Source of the DNA: Trogon surrucura
Taxonomy: Eukaryota > Chordata > Aves > Trogoniformes > Trogonidae
Reading direction: 5' to 3'
Length of the DNA: 64,000 nt
Assembly (NCBI GenBank): GCA_020746105.1
Contig: CM036621.1
Location: forward strand, 50,006,264 to 50,070,263
Part shown: positions 23,964-37,000 of the stretch, piece by piece
Numbering within the stretch: position 1 is the stretch's first letter
Layout of the letters: the number at the start of each line of letters is the position of its first letter
Notes under the pieces: model-generated
What the model was told of the DNA's origin: nothing
Database searches by the model: none
Seen by the model: only the letters and a program-made list of their open reading frames with translations
Program-made: the position numbers and the translations under genes

Positions 23964-26900
23964 TTGTTTTGTTTTTCTGGTTCCATCTCCAAAAGTTCTT
24001 TTCTATCTTTGTTTCTAGAGTAGTTTCTCTGAAACGGTGGTGCTCTGGTAGGAAAATAGCTCTGATGCTTGTCTCTACTCCCTTGTAATTTAATAATAGC
24101 CCTCTTCAACGCTGTACAAGGCCAAAGCATTTTAAAATGAAATATTTTTTAGAAACAAAATGGGTTTAATACGGAAAGCAGTTAAAAACGACCAAGTCAG
24201 AGTAGTGTAGGGAGACTGAACTGAACACTTAATGATTTTCACTTAGTGAAGAGAACTGTTCATTTTTGTTGCCAAATGGCTGGGATAGCCCAGCCTACCA
24301 GTGATGGTAAGTTTGAAGTGGCCCGATTTTTGATTGTTTTACCTATGGCGAACTCACACCATTTTTTTCTATCATCAGGGCTGCATGGCAGTTCATTTTC
24401 GCAAGGAGAAAGGAACACACATACAGCCCTGATTGTCTGTAAAACTGACACAGTGGTTTATAAAGTGCAAGTCTAGAATGTACTCTGCTTGGTATCTTTA
24501 GGAGGGTATCAATAATGGTGTCATGTATACCTAAATGTAATAAGCAGGCGTTATTTTTACTGGAATGTCTTTCCTATCTGCAAGCACTGTTGCCTCTTCT
24601 TAGTTACACGATTCTCTCTTCTGAGAAGTGGTTAAAGCCTGGTTTATGTCAGATTACACACTCTATCTGCACTGCTGCTTTTTTGGACAACTGTATAGAG
24701 GCTGCTTTAAGCAAAACGATCTGTAAATGTCCTGATTTTGCTTTTGTCCACTCAGGTTTTGGTTTTGGTGTTGCGCAGACTAAAGCTGTAATAACTGTTG
24801 TTTCTGGCATTCCCATAGGACTTCCATGGCTTCTGCTTGTTGGCACCTCTGAGGCACGTTCTGCTTCAGAGACTTTATCTTGATGGACGTGCAGCTTAGA
24901 AAATTATTTACAAAACTATTGCCACTGTGCCTGTTCAGGCAAATAAGTGGTGAGCCTATTGCTTAATCTGGTTTCCAGAAGCCCAAATATAATATCAGGA
25001 GGCATCAGCTTCATGAAAGCATCAGCTTCATGAAAGCATCAGCTTCAAATGTGATGTTAGTTTTCCTGTGCCTTTCTGTTGCCCTCCCTTTCTGGCAGCA
25101 GAACGGTTAAATACCAAGGTAAAGCAATAAGTCAGGACTGATATTCTAGTTTGAATCAAACCTTTGTCCAAGTTAGAGCTTAACGTTTCTCTGCTTTGCT
25201 GATGCAGGTGCTGCTATTACAGACTCATCCACACCTGAAATGCCTTCCAAGAGTACCATGCTCACAAGAAACAGGGTGCTGAAATCACAGCCTTCTCAGG
25301 GGTCATCTCTCTGCTAAGGCAAAATCAGTGACATCAACCATCTATCACAAATGCATCCGAAGAAGACACCTCACCACCCTCAGCCACTCAGTGTTTCTTA
25401 CTTCTCATTGTCAGAAATCTCCTTCTTAACGTAAGCCTAAACCTCTTAATACTTCCACCGTTTGTGAGCACCTTGAAGAAATAATTTCTTTCCTGAAAGT
25501 AGCAGTCATAGAAGGATTTTTATATCATCTCACCTTCAGACCTGATCTTCCACCCTCTTCTCCTGGATCGTGTTTTCTAGATGCCTACTCTTGCTGGTGC
25601 TCTTCTGCAGTCCATGTCTTTGCCTTAAAGTCAGTGCAGTGCTTATCCAAGGACTGCTTTGTTTCTTATTCATGGTATTTACATTGCAATAATCCTAAAA
25701 GGGCTTTTTCTGCCTGATACCAAAGACAAATTGTTTGAATTTTGATTCCATTGCAAGGACCAGCCTACCTCTTTCACAAAAGCTGGGTTCAGCATGAAAG
25801 ATTTAAGTTAAGCAGCATTTTTGCTATGGACTGTGAGTAGAATTAATTCCACAGTTATCACTAAAATAATGTAATATTTCTCCCCATGTTAGCAAAAAAT
25901 GTCTGATTAGTCCCCTAAAAACTCCCAAGTACCTATAACTCAGGGTCGTAGCTGACAGAGGATTGGGATCCAGCTCCATAACAAACCGTGGTGGAAATCC
26001 TTCCCCGCTGCCTCTGACTGATTTCAGATCATTCCCCGCATCTCTGATTTAATTTGATCTAACTATAGCTTTCTGGCAAATGACAATTCATAGTTAGGTG
26101 ATTTTCAAAGTCTAATTGCTCTAGAGTTTTCTCAGTACTTCAGAATTTCTTAATTGTATTAGCCAAGGTGAGGATAATTGCTGCTTTCATATCCTTGAAA
26201 CTTCTCATACAAAAAAAGAATTATGCAAGAATCTGCTCATTCTCTCCAGTAAATGATCTCTCTGTTATTAAGGAGTGTGTATTGGGGGACTGCTGGGAAG
26301 CATTCCACTGCACCATTATGTACTTGAACAAAAGCTGAAACTTGCAGATACAAGACTAAATTATAGTCTGGGGCAATCGTCAGAACACACTTTTTTCTTC
26401 TTCTTCTTTTACTTCCTCCTGGAGGTTGCTCTTTCAGCAGAATAAGCCCCAAATCTACAAATAACACAGTATTTTGTATTTGGGGGATATTCCAGGTGGG
26501 GAAAACCTCCTGTTTATAGGTCACTCGTGCTCTGACATTGCTCTTGGTCACAGATACCAATGTTGTCCCATTTAAAACTATTAGTCTGTGACAATCAGTG
26601 GCCGTATTTTTTGTATCAGTCATGAAATCCTTGAGCAGGGACCATTTCTTCCCCTGATTTGTATAGCTTCAGGGGCTTGAGCGATATGCAGGGCTTCTAG
26701 ATGTCTTGTAACTGTGTGCATGTGCATGAAGTGCAATAAAATCACTCCAGCAGATTATTAAACATAATGGTCTTCCTTAAGCTCCAGCAATTAAACATAA
26801 ACATCCATGTACAGTTAAATGTCATGTGTCACTTCTGAGGCTACAACTACTATTCAATAAAATAAAGAAAAAGAAAAAAAAAAGGATTAACCATGTATTT

Positions 26901-28166
26901 TCTACCATGCCAGTTTCATGGACTGAATGTGGTAAGACATTCAGTAAGTCCAACACTTATCCAAGAAGCAAGTTCTATACAAATTGCTGATAAGGTAGAC
27001 AAATTTCACAGCCTATTCTGGGAAAAAATATTACATTTCATGGTACTTTACAGATGATTAGAAATCCCATTAAAATCCTGAAAAATATATGTATACAAGT
27101 TAAACATGTATCTTTAAAATTATTGTGGTTTTAGGTGAAGGATAAGAAGTAAAATGGGCATCTTTTAGGGATAATAACACATGTCATAAAGGTTTTACAC
27201 AGGACCCTTGATAATAAGTAATCTTATTGTAGTTACAGGACCAATTACTCTTGCACCACGTGAAATAATGCTCAGAAATAGCCCAAGTATTTCTTTCAAT
27301 TGCTGGACAAACTCAGAGGATAAATAAGATTGAGACTCCAGTGGTGAGCGTTTGAATGACTTTTAGGTAAGCTCTTTCCTCACTATGGCGCCTTAAATCA
27401 AGGTGGGCTATGCCATCATTTTAAGGCAGCGGAGCTATAATTTAGGAGCTTTTTCCAGTTACCGTGACTGGCTGAAATACAATGGTATGAGCTTTGCAGA
27501 GGTTTTAAATGATTGTTTTTTAAAATCAGCTGCCAGGGCTCTGACTGCAGAATTACACTGATGCAGCAGACCAGGATGTGTGACCTACTATATTCCCTGT
27601 CCATCCAGGCATGAAGCAGATCTGCACCCATTGGTACCCACCTAGGCAGCCATACCTTTTTCATCACACATTTTTACTACAGGTACTTTTCAGTCCTCCA
27701 TCTGAATTCTGTCTCTCCCAGAGTAGACAGGTCTCAAAGTTGCTCTAAAACTCTTGATGGCAACATAAAAAATTCTCTGGATCAGGAACTAGCTCACCCC
27801 AAGTGAACCTTCGTCTCCAAATCTCCATCATTGTCTTTTCCTCCACTATGTTGCCTGTTCATGACTGCTCTTAAAAGCACCTCCAGCATCAAGATTGCAA
27901 CAGGATCTGGTTTCTGTGGAAGAGAAGGAGTGTCTCTGTGCTGGAGTCCTCCTGGGGACACCTTGACTTCAGGTGACCAGGTCACTTTAGTAACATAGTG
28001 CTCGTGGGGGGCTTTGCACTTTACTTCTCATGCATTAACTGACGTAATTGCCAATCTTATGAACTTGTGCAGTACCAAACCTCCCCTGAGATGAGCTCCT
28101 CATAGTCACCACAAGACTTGGTGCTTAGAGAAACCCTATATTCCTGGGAGTTAGTGCCACGTAATG
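23964..28166. other. Intergenic DNA, no supported gene
   Basis: There are no coding domains. It contains the 17-base tandem repeat at 25,002-25,047 and an A-rich run near 26,860-26,884. The segment 25,360-25,560 has a faint resemblance to old CR1 3' sequence in minus orientation, too weak to call. Confidence 0.5.
25002..25047 (+). repeat. 17-bp tandem repeat, about 2.7 copies
   Basis: The unit GCATCAGCTTCATGAAA occurs at 25,002-25,018 and 25,019-25,035, followed by a partial third copy to 25,047. The copies are identical over the aligned bases, which suggests a recent local duplication. Confidence 0.9.
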
Positions 28167-28316
28167 AATCACGGAATGGTTTATGTCGAAAGGGACCTTA
28201 AAGATCCTCTAGTTCCAACCCCCCTGCCGTGGGTAGGGACACCTCCCGCTATAGACCAGTTTGCCCAAAGCCTTGTCCAACCTGGCCTTGAACTCTTGAG
28301 AAAGAAGGGGCATCCG
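28167..28316 (-). mobile_element. CR1 LINE 3'-end fragment
   Basis: The plus strand reads as the reverse complement of a CR1 3' end: a terminal AATCACGGAATGG-type word, then AAGGGACCTTAAAGATC, CTAGTTCCAACCCCCCTGCC, GGGACACCTCCC, and TCCAACCTGGCCTTGAAC further in. It covers only the non-coding 3' region and the last few codons. This is the usual 5'-truncated form. Confidence 0.92.
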
Positions 28317-30373
28317 GGGGAGGAGCTCTGCTCCAGAGGGACAGATGTTTGTACAGGTCATGGCAAACACTTTTGGTAAGCTTCCTAGCACTTTCTGACC
28401 ACCAAGTAATGTCAAGTGAGAAACCCTCCTCTAAGATTGCAGCGTGCTTTGAATGAGAGAGCAAGCATGGACCTATCCCAGCCATGCCCCATTTCCTTGC
28501 TATAAACCAGGTACTGCTGAATTCCTGCATTAGTCTTTTTTCTTCAGCTGTAGTACTTAAAGAAATGAAAAAATATTTCAAGGCATGAATCCTAGCAGTG
28601 TGATGAGGGCCCTAGGAGGTGAACTAGATGGCTTTATCTGCAATGGATCCAGGAGAACCTGGTTTTCCACAGGATCCTCGTGCACCTTGGCAAGCAGGTC
28701 CAGGCAGGAGCTGTTGTTTTCCTGTGACCTCATATGAAACTAATAGTCTGGAATAATTGGTGTTGGAAACTTAATGCCAATTTATTTGCTGAACTTCAAT
28801 AAGAACCACCACTCTTTCCTGACCGTTAAGTACTGGGAGGTGCTAAAATGGTCATAAGTGACCTTCTCTAGTGAAGGATGACAAATTATTAGCTTGTGGG
28901 GGCTGTGTCCAGTTATCAAACACCCAGAAATATTTGAGGGGAATAATTTCCTCCAAACACAGATTAGTTTACTAAAAATAGCACTGGGAATGACTCTTAT
29001 GTCAGATGGTGTGAAATGATGTAAAAAACAAAGCCTTTTTGAGAGCCTCTATTACAAGGGATGTATGGGATCCTCCTATAACAGTCATTTATATGGTGCT
29101 TGCCATCAGGTCCATATGTTTGTTACTGGCAACGAATATCCACACACTTTGGGGGAAAAATGTTTGTCCTCACACTCTGACAAGATAGATTGTCCACTTC
29201 AGATAGAGTGAGGGGCTCACAAAGGAGAATTACACGCCCAGTTGCTCTCTCTGCACCTGGAAGTTCTTCTCAAAGCATTTCACAACTGTGCTACAAGACA
29301 GCTCGGTTTCACAGGGACACATTGACTTTGGGAGTGGGAAAAGGACAATTTTCAATTTGACTGTCAGGTTTCGGGTGTGAAATTCTGGTTGAATGCAAAT
29401 TGGTAGGACAGGTAAGATTACCTGTTTATCTTCTCGGAGGGAGGGAAGTACAACCTGGAAGGTTGTACTCCAAAGCTTTCTAACAAGAAGAAGTAGAGCA
29501 GCCCAGGCGTGGTGGTGGGGTGTGGACAGGAGATGACAGTAGCTCATCCTCAATGTGTTGTTGTACTGGAGGAGCAGGAGAAGGGGAAGGAGATGCCAAC
29601 AGGGTGCCATGGCCAGAGGGAGCCCAGAATAGCAAAAGATCCATATTTCCTTGCTGCTCTGCTAGCATGACTGATCCATCTATCATATGAGGAACAGTTT
29701 TTCACTAAAAACTTTGAAGAGAGGAGATCTTCCTAATTTCATTTTTATGATTCCAAAAAACTAGAAAATCACCTTTGGAAATGAAAAGGAGACTTGAAAC
29801 AACTTTTAGGCGTTAAAGTACTTGCTATTCATGTGTGAAACTATATGCCTACAGCGAGGGAACATTTTTTAATATTTTCAACTAAAAAACAGCTCAATGA
29901 TAAGTGACAAGACAAAACACATGATAAGGTTTCCAAGTCTGTAAATACACACTTAATAACATGTTCATCTACACAAGGCCACAAAAAAAAAAAGTTTGGT
30001 ATGAAGTAGCAAAAAACTGGTGTGTGCCTTTTGGCATGGGAGCTGTTTGCCATCATTATTTAATAGGAAACCTTAGGAATCATTTCTGCTCTCGGGACAC
30101 ATGATATCTGTTCTTATAAACATGCTCAGAAACATGTTTTAAGCTGTTTGTCCAAAGTGAAAGGGGCAACTGTGGGAGAAGCTTTAAACCCATTTTAGAC
30201 ACCTTACTGCCTTAGGCATTTTCCAAGGGAGCTGAGTGCAAAGCACGACTGAGTTTGGGTCCCAGCATGCGCTCAGAAGCAAAGGCTGGTGATGTCTGAT
30301 CACATCAGCTGACTCGGTAGCAACACACAAGATTTATGGGAAATGGCCTTCACTGTGCATGGTTCTGGCAAAC
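28317..30373. other. Intergenic DNA, no supported gene
   Basis: Only short frames are present. The 126-codon minus-strand frame at 29,230-29,610 has no recognisable domain or splice context. I see no repeat tail. Confidence 0.5.
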
Positions 30374-31477
30374 AAAATGGATGGATTAATTGTCTGGATG
30401 ACCAAGTAGTGAGGTGGGTCGAGAACTGGTTGAAGAGAAGAAGCCAGAGGGTTGTGGTCAATGGGGCTGAGTCTGGCTGGATGCCTGTGTCTAGTGGGGT
30501 CCCTCAGGGGTCAGTGCTGGGGCCACTGCTGTTCAATATCTTCATCAATGACCTGGATGAGGGAACAGAGGGAACCATCAGCAAGTTTGCTGATGACACA
30601 AAACTGGGAGGAGTGGCTCACAGACCAGCAGGCTGTGCTGCCATTCAGTGGGACCTGGACAGGCTGGAGAGCTGGGCAGGGAGAAATCTTATGAAATTCA
30701 ACAAGGGCAAGTGTAGAGTTTTTGCACCTGGGAAAGAATAACCCCATGTGCCAGTATAGGTTGAGGACTGCCCTGCTGGAGAGCAGCGCAGGGGAAAGGG
30801 ACCTGGGGGTTCTAGTGGACAGCAGGATGACCATGAGCCAGCAATGTGCCCTCGTGGCCAAGAAGGCCAATGGCATCCTGGGGTGTATTAGAAGGGGAGT
30901 AGCAAGTAGGTCAAGAGAGGTCCTCCTGCCCCTCTACTCTGCCCTAGTGAGGCCACATCTGGAATATTGTGTCCAGTTCTGGGCCCCTCAGTTCAAGAAA
31001 GACAGGGAGCTGCTTGAGAGAGTCCAGCGTAGAGCCACAAAGATGGTGAAGGGAGTGGAGCATCTCCCTTATGAGGAAAGGCTGAAGGAGCTGGATCTCT
31101 TTAGCTTGGAGAAGAGGAGGCTGAGGGGTGACCTCATCAATGTTTATAAATATGTCAAGGGGGAATGTCAGGAGGATGGAGCCAGGCTCTTTTCAGCGGC
31201 ATCCACTGACAGGACAAGGGGCAATGGGTGGAAGCTGGAACACAGGAGGTTCCAGAAAAATATGAGGAAAAACTTTTTTACTGTAAGGGTGACCGAGCAC
31301 TGGAACAGGCTGCCCAGGGAGGTTGTGGAATCTCCTTCTCTTGAGACATTCAAAACCCGCCTGGACGCGTTCCTGTGCGCTCTAGTGTAGGTGGTCCTGC
31401 TCTGGCAGGGGGGTTGGACTAGATGATCTTTAAGGTCCCTTCCAACCTTTAACATTCTGTGATTCTGTGATTCTGTA
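30374..31477 (+). mobile_element. CR1 LINE, 5'-truncated, with reverse transcriptase palm and intact 3' end
   Basis: The plus strand encodes the C-terminal part of CR1 ORF2. The first piece (to 30,741) holds the reverse transcriptase palm motifs [21 protein letters not shown] and the catalytic FADD box (codons at 30,586-30,597). The second (30,722-31,390) holds the thumb and C-terminal region, with [13 protein letters not shown] and RRATKMVKG. The two frames overlap around 30,718-30,741. A single extra T in the run at GAGTTTTTGCAC explains the shift, because dropping to four T would give the expected KCRVLHLG. The stop at 31,388-31,390 is followed by a short 3' UTR with GGTTGGACTAGATGATCTTT and ends in three octamers (ATTCTGTG, ATTCTGTG, ATTCTGTA; 31,454-31,477). 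No endonuclease is present, so it cannot move by itself. It is the least decayed CR1 copy here. Confidence 0.95.
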
Positions 31478-32028
31478 ATTTTCCTGGGAGTGAGACCCTA
31501 AATTTCCATGGTGCTTTCCTGGGAGTCTTGAGACATTTCTCAGGTGCAGTTACCTGCTGGAGAGGCCCTCCTGGCTGCCCACTAACGATGCTAAGATCTG
31601 CTTATGTGGTTTGAATAGTTTGCAGCTGCCTTCCCTTTCAAGGCATTTAGATAAACCACATGCTCTCCTGCCAGGAGTGCTTCTGCAGAACTTGTAGGGA
31701 GTTTCTTGAAGCCCAAAACAGAGTTGACAGACACTGAAACTTTTTATGCTGAAGAAGTTGGGTTTGCAGCTAATCAATTCTACTATTTCAATGAATGATG
31801 TTCTCAAGCGTTTCTCCTTTTTGCCTTCTCTTTGGAACAGCCTTTTTCTTCTTACTCTCCCAGAGGTACGTTCTCTGCCTCATTAAATCTCCTGGAGTGC
31901 CATTCCCCCCAGGGAGAGGCAAGGAGACCATGTAAAGCCCCGGTAGTATGTGTCCCTGGCTTCAGAAGACTTCACATAGTCCTCTGTCCTGCCATGACAC
32001 GAGATGTGTAGATGTGGAAACTTAGGGT

Positions 32029-32120
32029 CATGTTTTAGTGGTGACTTGGTACTGTTAGGTTGATTGTTGGACTCAAAGATCTCAAGGGTCTTTTCCAGCC
32101 TAAATGAATCTGTGATTCTA
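32029..32120 (+). mobile_element. CR1 LINE 3' tail fragment
   Basis: The words CATGTTTTAGTGGTGACTTG, TTGTTGGACTCAAAGATCTC, GGGTCTTTTCCAGCC and the terminal TGTGATTCTA match the 3' UTR type of older CR1 subfamilies. Only the non-coding tail is left. Confidence 0.85.
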
Positions 32121-35100
32121 AGATGATGTGAGACCTTCTCTGGTAGAAGAAGAGGAGGAAAGACCACGACTTCTGAATGGGAGCTGTTTGCAGGTGAAAG
32201 TGCTTTGGAAATTACCTAATTTTGTGTGGGTAAAAGAAGAAGGTGGGCCTATTTGTTCTGTCTTGGTTTTCTGCGTGCATTTTAAGCTGACTGACCTGGC
32301 TATATATTTTTTCTTGGCTGAAGTCTAAGGCTTTCTGTATATGATCCTCACAACTAAAACGAGGTACTCTCTGAAACATGGGTCCTTCACCTTTAAACAC
32401 ATTGCCCACCCATGGGGCACCTGCAGGAAAGGAGGATGAGCTCACATGGACCTGGATTTTCCCAGAAGCTTGCTCAGAAGGTGCAGCTATGGAAGAGGAA
32501 ACATCTCCTTACCTGGTACAAAGTCCTTCTTATGCTATGGGGATATTGGGTTTCGCTTCTGGTTTTTTATCCAACTCAAATGCGGGCAGAAATAGAATGT
32601 TGTGGCTTGATGCTGCTGGGGGAAACAAGTCCACATCAGATCTTATAGAGACACTGCAGTGGGATTCTGATGGGACTGGGAGTTCGTGGAGAAGAGCACA
32701 CTGAGTGCCTGTTCATAACACTGTGATTTGTGTTGCATTGCTTTCTGGAAGTGTTTAGATAACTTAATGGGCCCCTTATGGCATTTGAAGAGACAAGATT
32801 TGACATTTCTTAGTGCTTTGACAAGCAGAATGTTTGTATTTAAGTAATACTGCTTTACACTAATGGGTATGAGGCTGTGGAAAGCTGAGCAGGCATGAGA
32901 ACATTGCCCCACTACAGCAATGCAAAAAGAAATTATTAGTTTAATAGGGTATAGAACTATCCATTGTGTTTTCTTTAAAGTTAATCGCAGTTCACACCAC
33001 AGTGTGCCATGGCTGATGAAACCCTGTCAGGGTTGCCCACACAAGAAACCCAAAAACACTTGCCTTTGCTGTAGGATTGTGAGGACTCTTAACAGATTAT
33101 CTGTCCAGGGCACCAAAAGGGACTAAAGACTTCTCCCTAGTAAAGCTCACCTGTTGTTTTTCTTATAATGTCTTTTTCCTCTTTGTTGCTCTCGGTGGCA
33201 GGGCATTTGGAGGACTACCAAGAAGAAAGCATTTTTATCAAAGCATGTAGGGTTTCTGCAGGGGGTAGTGGCCACAGAACGGGTTTGCCACGTGTGCTTT
33301 GTGGTTACTGTGTTGCAGGTTGGGGGACTTTTTTCCTGCTCAGCAGGAGAGTTACAGATACAGATAGGGATGTTGAATTTTGTCTCTGAAATCATTGGTG
33401 TTTAAGACAGGGGGAAACGAGAAACTACATGGCTTTCTTAGAGCTGACAAGGGATAGTTGGCAGCAAATTGATGGATGACAATATGGTGCTCTAAGGGTC
33501 TAGTTTTAATTCTTCCCAGGAGGAAAGCTTGGTAGCTGGGTTCCCAGGCTGCTCTGGGCATACAGATGTGAGAATAGGACAATGATGTTGCTGTGAATAT
33601 TGAACAGACTTTTGTGCCTGCATCGTCATTTTGTCCCATTCAAATGGTTGAAACTTTGTCCAAACCCACAACTGCTTCAGAGTAAAATTGTCTATGGCCA
33701 AGGAGTCTTCAAATGGAAGCGATTACCTGAATATTTTAAGGTTCAGTAGCATGAGTGATAAAGAGTGAACAGAAATTTCCCCAGCTCACCCAGTCTGATC
33801 AACAACAAAATTTTAGACCCTTGCAGTCAATTTGTGACTGAATATGAAGTCAAGACAATGCAAATACTGGCTTTTATCTCAGTCTTGAAAGCTGTCCCAT
33901 CTTCTGAAGTACTGCCCTAAAGACAGGTGTTGTTGAATATGATAGGAAGGGGGAGAACCTTTAAGGTTAAAATATGGACATAAAACACTTGTAAACATGT
34001 GGTAGCTGGATGAAACTACAGCTGTTAATGGCTCTATATGAAATAATCAAGAACCCATTGCTTAACCAGCCCCCCAAGTCTCACAGTAATTGTTCTGGCA
34101 TTGAAATCAACGACAAAACCTTTGCTGATTTCTTGGGGACCAGGTGAGAATGTAAATAGTTTCCATTTGTCAGAGACTTTAACTGAATTGCGAGCACCAC
34201 TTCAAAAAGAGGGAGTAAAACCTTGGGGCTGATCTACATGTATTTTTACGCCAGCATAACTTGAGTTGCACCGAGCAGCACTGATTTCTACCTGCCTCTG
34301 ATATGGAGGGCTCACCAGCTTGTATTTCTTCTATGCTGTAGTGGTCTCCAAACTAGGATGCCTTCTCGTGAACAACATCTTTAGACAGTAGTGAGATGGC
34401 TGAGGGTTCTTGATCAATTTTATCCTGTTCAAACTAGCCTGACTATAAGGAAAAGCTTATGATGAGTGCATAGCCTGTAGTACTGCATTGGTTGTAGTAG
34501 TGGTTGCAAAACCAAAGGTGCATGGCTGATGGCTCATGAATAAGACTTCAGAGGTCTGGGTGCCTTGCTTCAAAAAGTGAAAGGCTGACACAGTCACGGT
34601 TTTCCCTCAGCAACACTTGGTTCTGATCATGTATCTTCTGATGTCGGTGGGAGCTGCGGCTGTAACAAACCACACGCTGGCTGCTGACAAGTAGTTCCTG
34701 ACACGGTTTAAAAATAAGCTCATTGTGGATTGTTAAACTCTTGCAGGATCTGTTTGTTGGCTTTTCTTTTTCTCCCGGTAAACTTACTTGAGTTTTCAAA
34801 GGAGACTGGATTTCACCCAAACAAATTGATATTTTGTCTTAGGATATAAGGTTGGTTTATGGTTGATTGTTTGATTTATTGCTTCCAGCCAGTACAACAG
34901 TTGAAATGTCAATTGATATTATCTTTCCTTCAAACCTGTATTAACAGTGACCCTTTGAGCCATTGTTAAAGCAAAGAACAAAAGGTAGCTGGGAGAGGTC
35001 ACCTACTGTGAGAATGGGGACATCAGGCTCCAAAAGCCCCAATCCAGCGTGCCTTCCATCTACTTCTTTGGAGAAATTACTTCACTGTGTCAAAAGCTTT

Positions 35101-35835
35101 TTAAATCAAAATTGGTGCTCCATGTTAAAAAGGGAAGCAATGTTTGTTTCCCTCTTTATGCCCTATCCTGCTGATCCGGAATCTGCCTAACATACGTTTT
35201 CCTCCCTGAAAACCTGCTCTGCTAAGCGTGAGTAACAGATGCCAATATCCCTCAGCAGGTGTTGGGATATAATGTAGCCCAGAGTGATTAGGTTTGCTTC
35301 GACTCATTCATACCACTCTGATTCAACACCCAGATTCATCAGGCTTAGGGAACATTAATTCAGTGTTCGATATGGGATGGATCATTAGGTGGTCACTGAT
35401 AGTTTCATTTTGGTTTTGTTGTTTTTTCTTATTTTTTGGGAAGTAGACCAGAAAATTGGATATTTAATTTTTTTTTCCCTTTTCCCCAGGCTTTGTCTAA
35501 AAAACAAGCCGTAAATGTAGCATTGTGTTTGGCTGTATCTGAAGTGCAAAGGTCCTTGATATGTTGTTCTAGAGGGCAACTTAGCCTCAGATTTAATTCC
35601 AAATATGAGTGCATCCCTGTCCTTTCAGTCAAGTTTTACAGTTTTCCATACTTGCTTGGAATCTGTATGACTTTTGCAACACTTCATTTATGAGTAGTGA
35701 TATCATAAGATTAACACTGATGTTTTTGCAACTAAGGTACACCCCTGCCTTTCCCCTGAGGCCCATAGGCTGCCATTGAGTACAACTAGCACCACATACT
35801 TGAAATTCTGTAGTGATCTTGATGCCTAGGTAGCC

Positions 35836-35857
35836 TGGGGAGGAGGGGGGGGGGAAG
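35836..35857 (+). repeat. G-rich run
   Basis: GGGG, AGGA, ten G, AA and GGG follow each other, which could fold as a G-quadruplex. It lies in otherwise plain intergenic sequence. Confidence 0.5.
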
Positions 35858-36874
35858 GGAATTACTTATTTTGTCACATCTACTTGATGGCTCATAATTT
35901 CTCATTCAGTCAACACATGCAAGGTGAGATAGAGCATATGTATACTGATGGACAAAAGATAACACAAAACCCTCCTTTAAAACTTGCAGGTGGAGTTCAT
36001 CTTTCATATTTTTTATTTGATAATTATCTACTTTTTTTTTTTTTTCCTAACATATGAGTACTCTGAACAGTAAATTACCATCTGTTGCAATTGTCCATCA
36101 TGGAGTACCTTTGACAGTCAAAGAGAGGTTATTCACCTTCAGCCCTGTGTTGGGCGAAGACTGGGCGAAACAAGGATTTGGGGAGAGGAACAGAAAGGTG
36201 ATACATCAGAGACACCTGGAGAGCAAGGAGATCTGTCAAATCCTGCAGCTGTTGGGATCTCAGAAGGTTGCATAGGTTAATTTAAACTGTATTTGTGTTG
36301 AACTCCAGATCTACTCAAGCCAATAGTCTGCATGGCAATTTGTTACAACCTTTGTTTCAGAAATACTCCTCTTCAAGGTCTGAAAAAAGTTATTTCAGAA
36401 GGACATAATTTTAACTGGTGTAAGACAACCACGCGTGGGATGAGCTGCAAGGAAACTGTAATTAAGTAGTAACCTCACAGTGAGTGTTCATCAGTAGTCA
36501 ACAACTTCATTTTAATAAGTTTTTTTCAGTTTCAGACTTAAACATAATCAAAGTATATGCAGCCGTACTCCTGTCGGTGAACAGCAATGTGGTTAGTGGA
36601 AAGCACGTGGCTGTAAAGGTCAGTGTGACCTCCTTGCTGTAAGGGACAGGGTCTTGGTAGGTGCATATCCTAGCTCTGCATGGCTCACGGTTGTTCAGGG
36701 CTGTGTTTTGTCCCTGAACAGAAGCTCACATCTAGCTTCAAAATCCTGCCTGAACTTCCATAAAACTTAAGATGTTTCCTTTCACCACATTTGTGTGCAG
36801 GCTAAGGCCATAGCTTTGGGCAGGCAGACAGCAGGGTTAATGCAGTCCCGCTCCTGTCTGTCACCGCTATAAAT

Positions 36875-37000
36875 AATGGAATGGTTTGGGTTGGAAGGGA
36901 GCTTAAAGATCCAAGTTCCAGCCCCCCTGCCATGGGCAGGGACACCTCCCACTAGACCAGGTTGCTCAAATCCCTGTTCAACCTGGCCTTGAATACTTCT
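36875..37000 (-). mobile_element. CR1 LINE 3'-end fragment
   Basis: The plus strand reads as reverse-complement CR1 3' end: AATGGTTTGGGTTGGAAGGG, CCCCCCTGCCATGGGCAGGG, ACACCTCCCACTAGACCAGG and CAACCTGGCCTTGAA. It is truncated after about 125 bases. Confidence 0.93.

Larger units (their letters stand above)
31478..36874. other. Intergenic DNA with one CR1 tail, no supported gene
   Basis: Apart from the CR1 tail at 32,029-32,120 and a G-rich run at 35,836-35,857 I see no structured feature. Frames are up to about 108 codons and lack domains. A T-run lies near 36,031-36,046. Confidence 0.5.

Noticed and set aside
25360..25560. Possible ancient CR1 3' fragment, minus orientation
   Set aside because: Only scattered words (CTAAACCTC, ATCATCTCACCTTCAGACC) resemble CR1. 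By eye the match is not better than chance drift would allow. A repeat-library search would decide.
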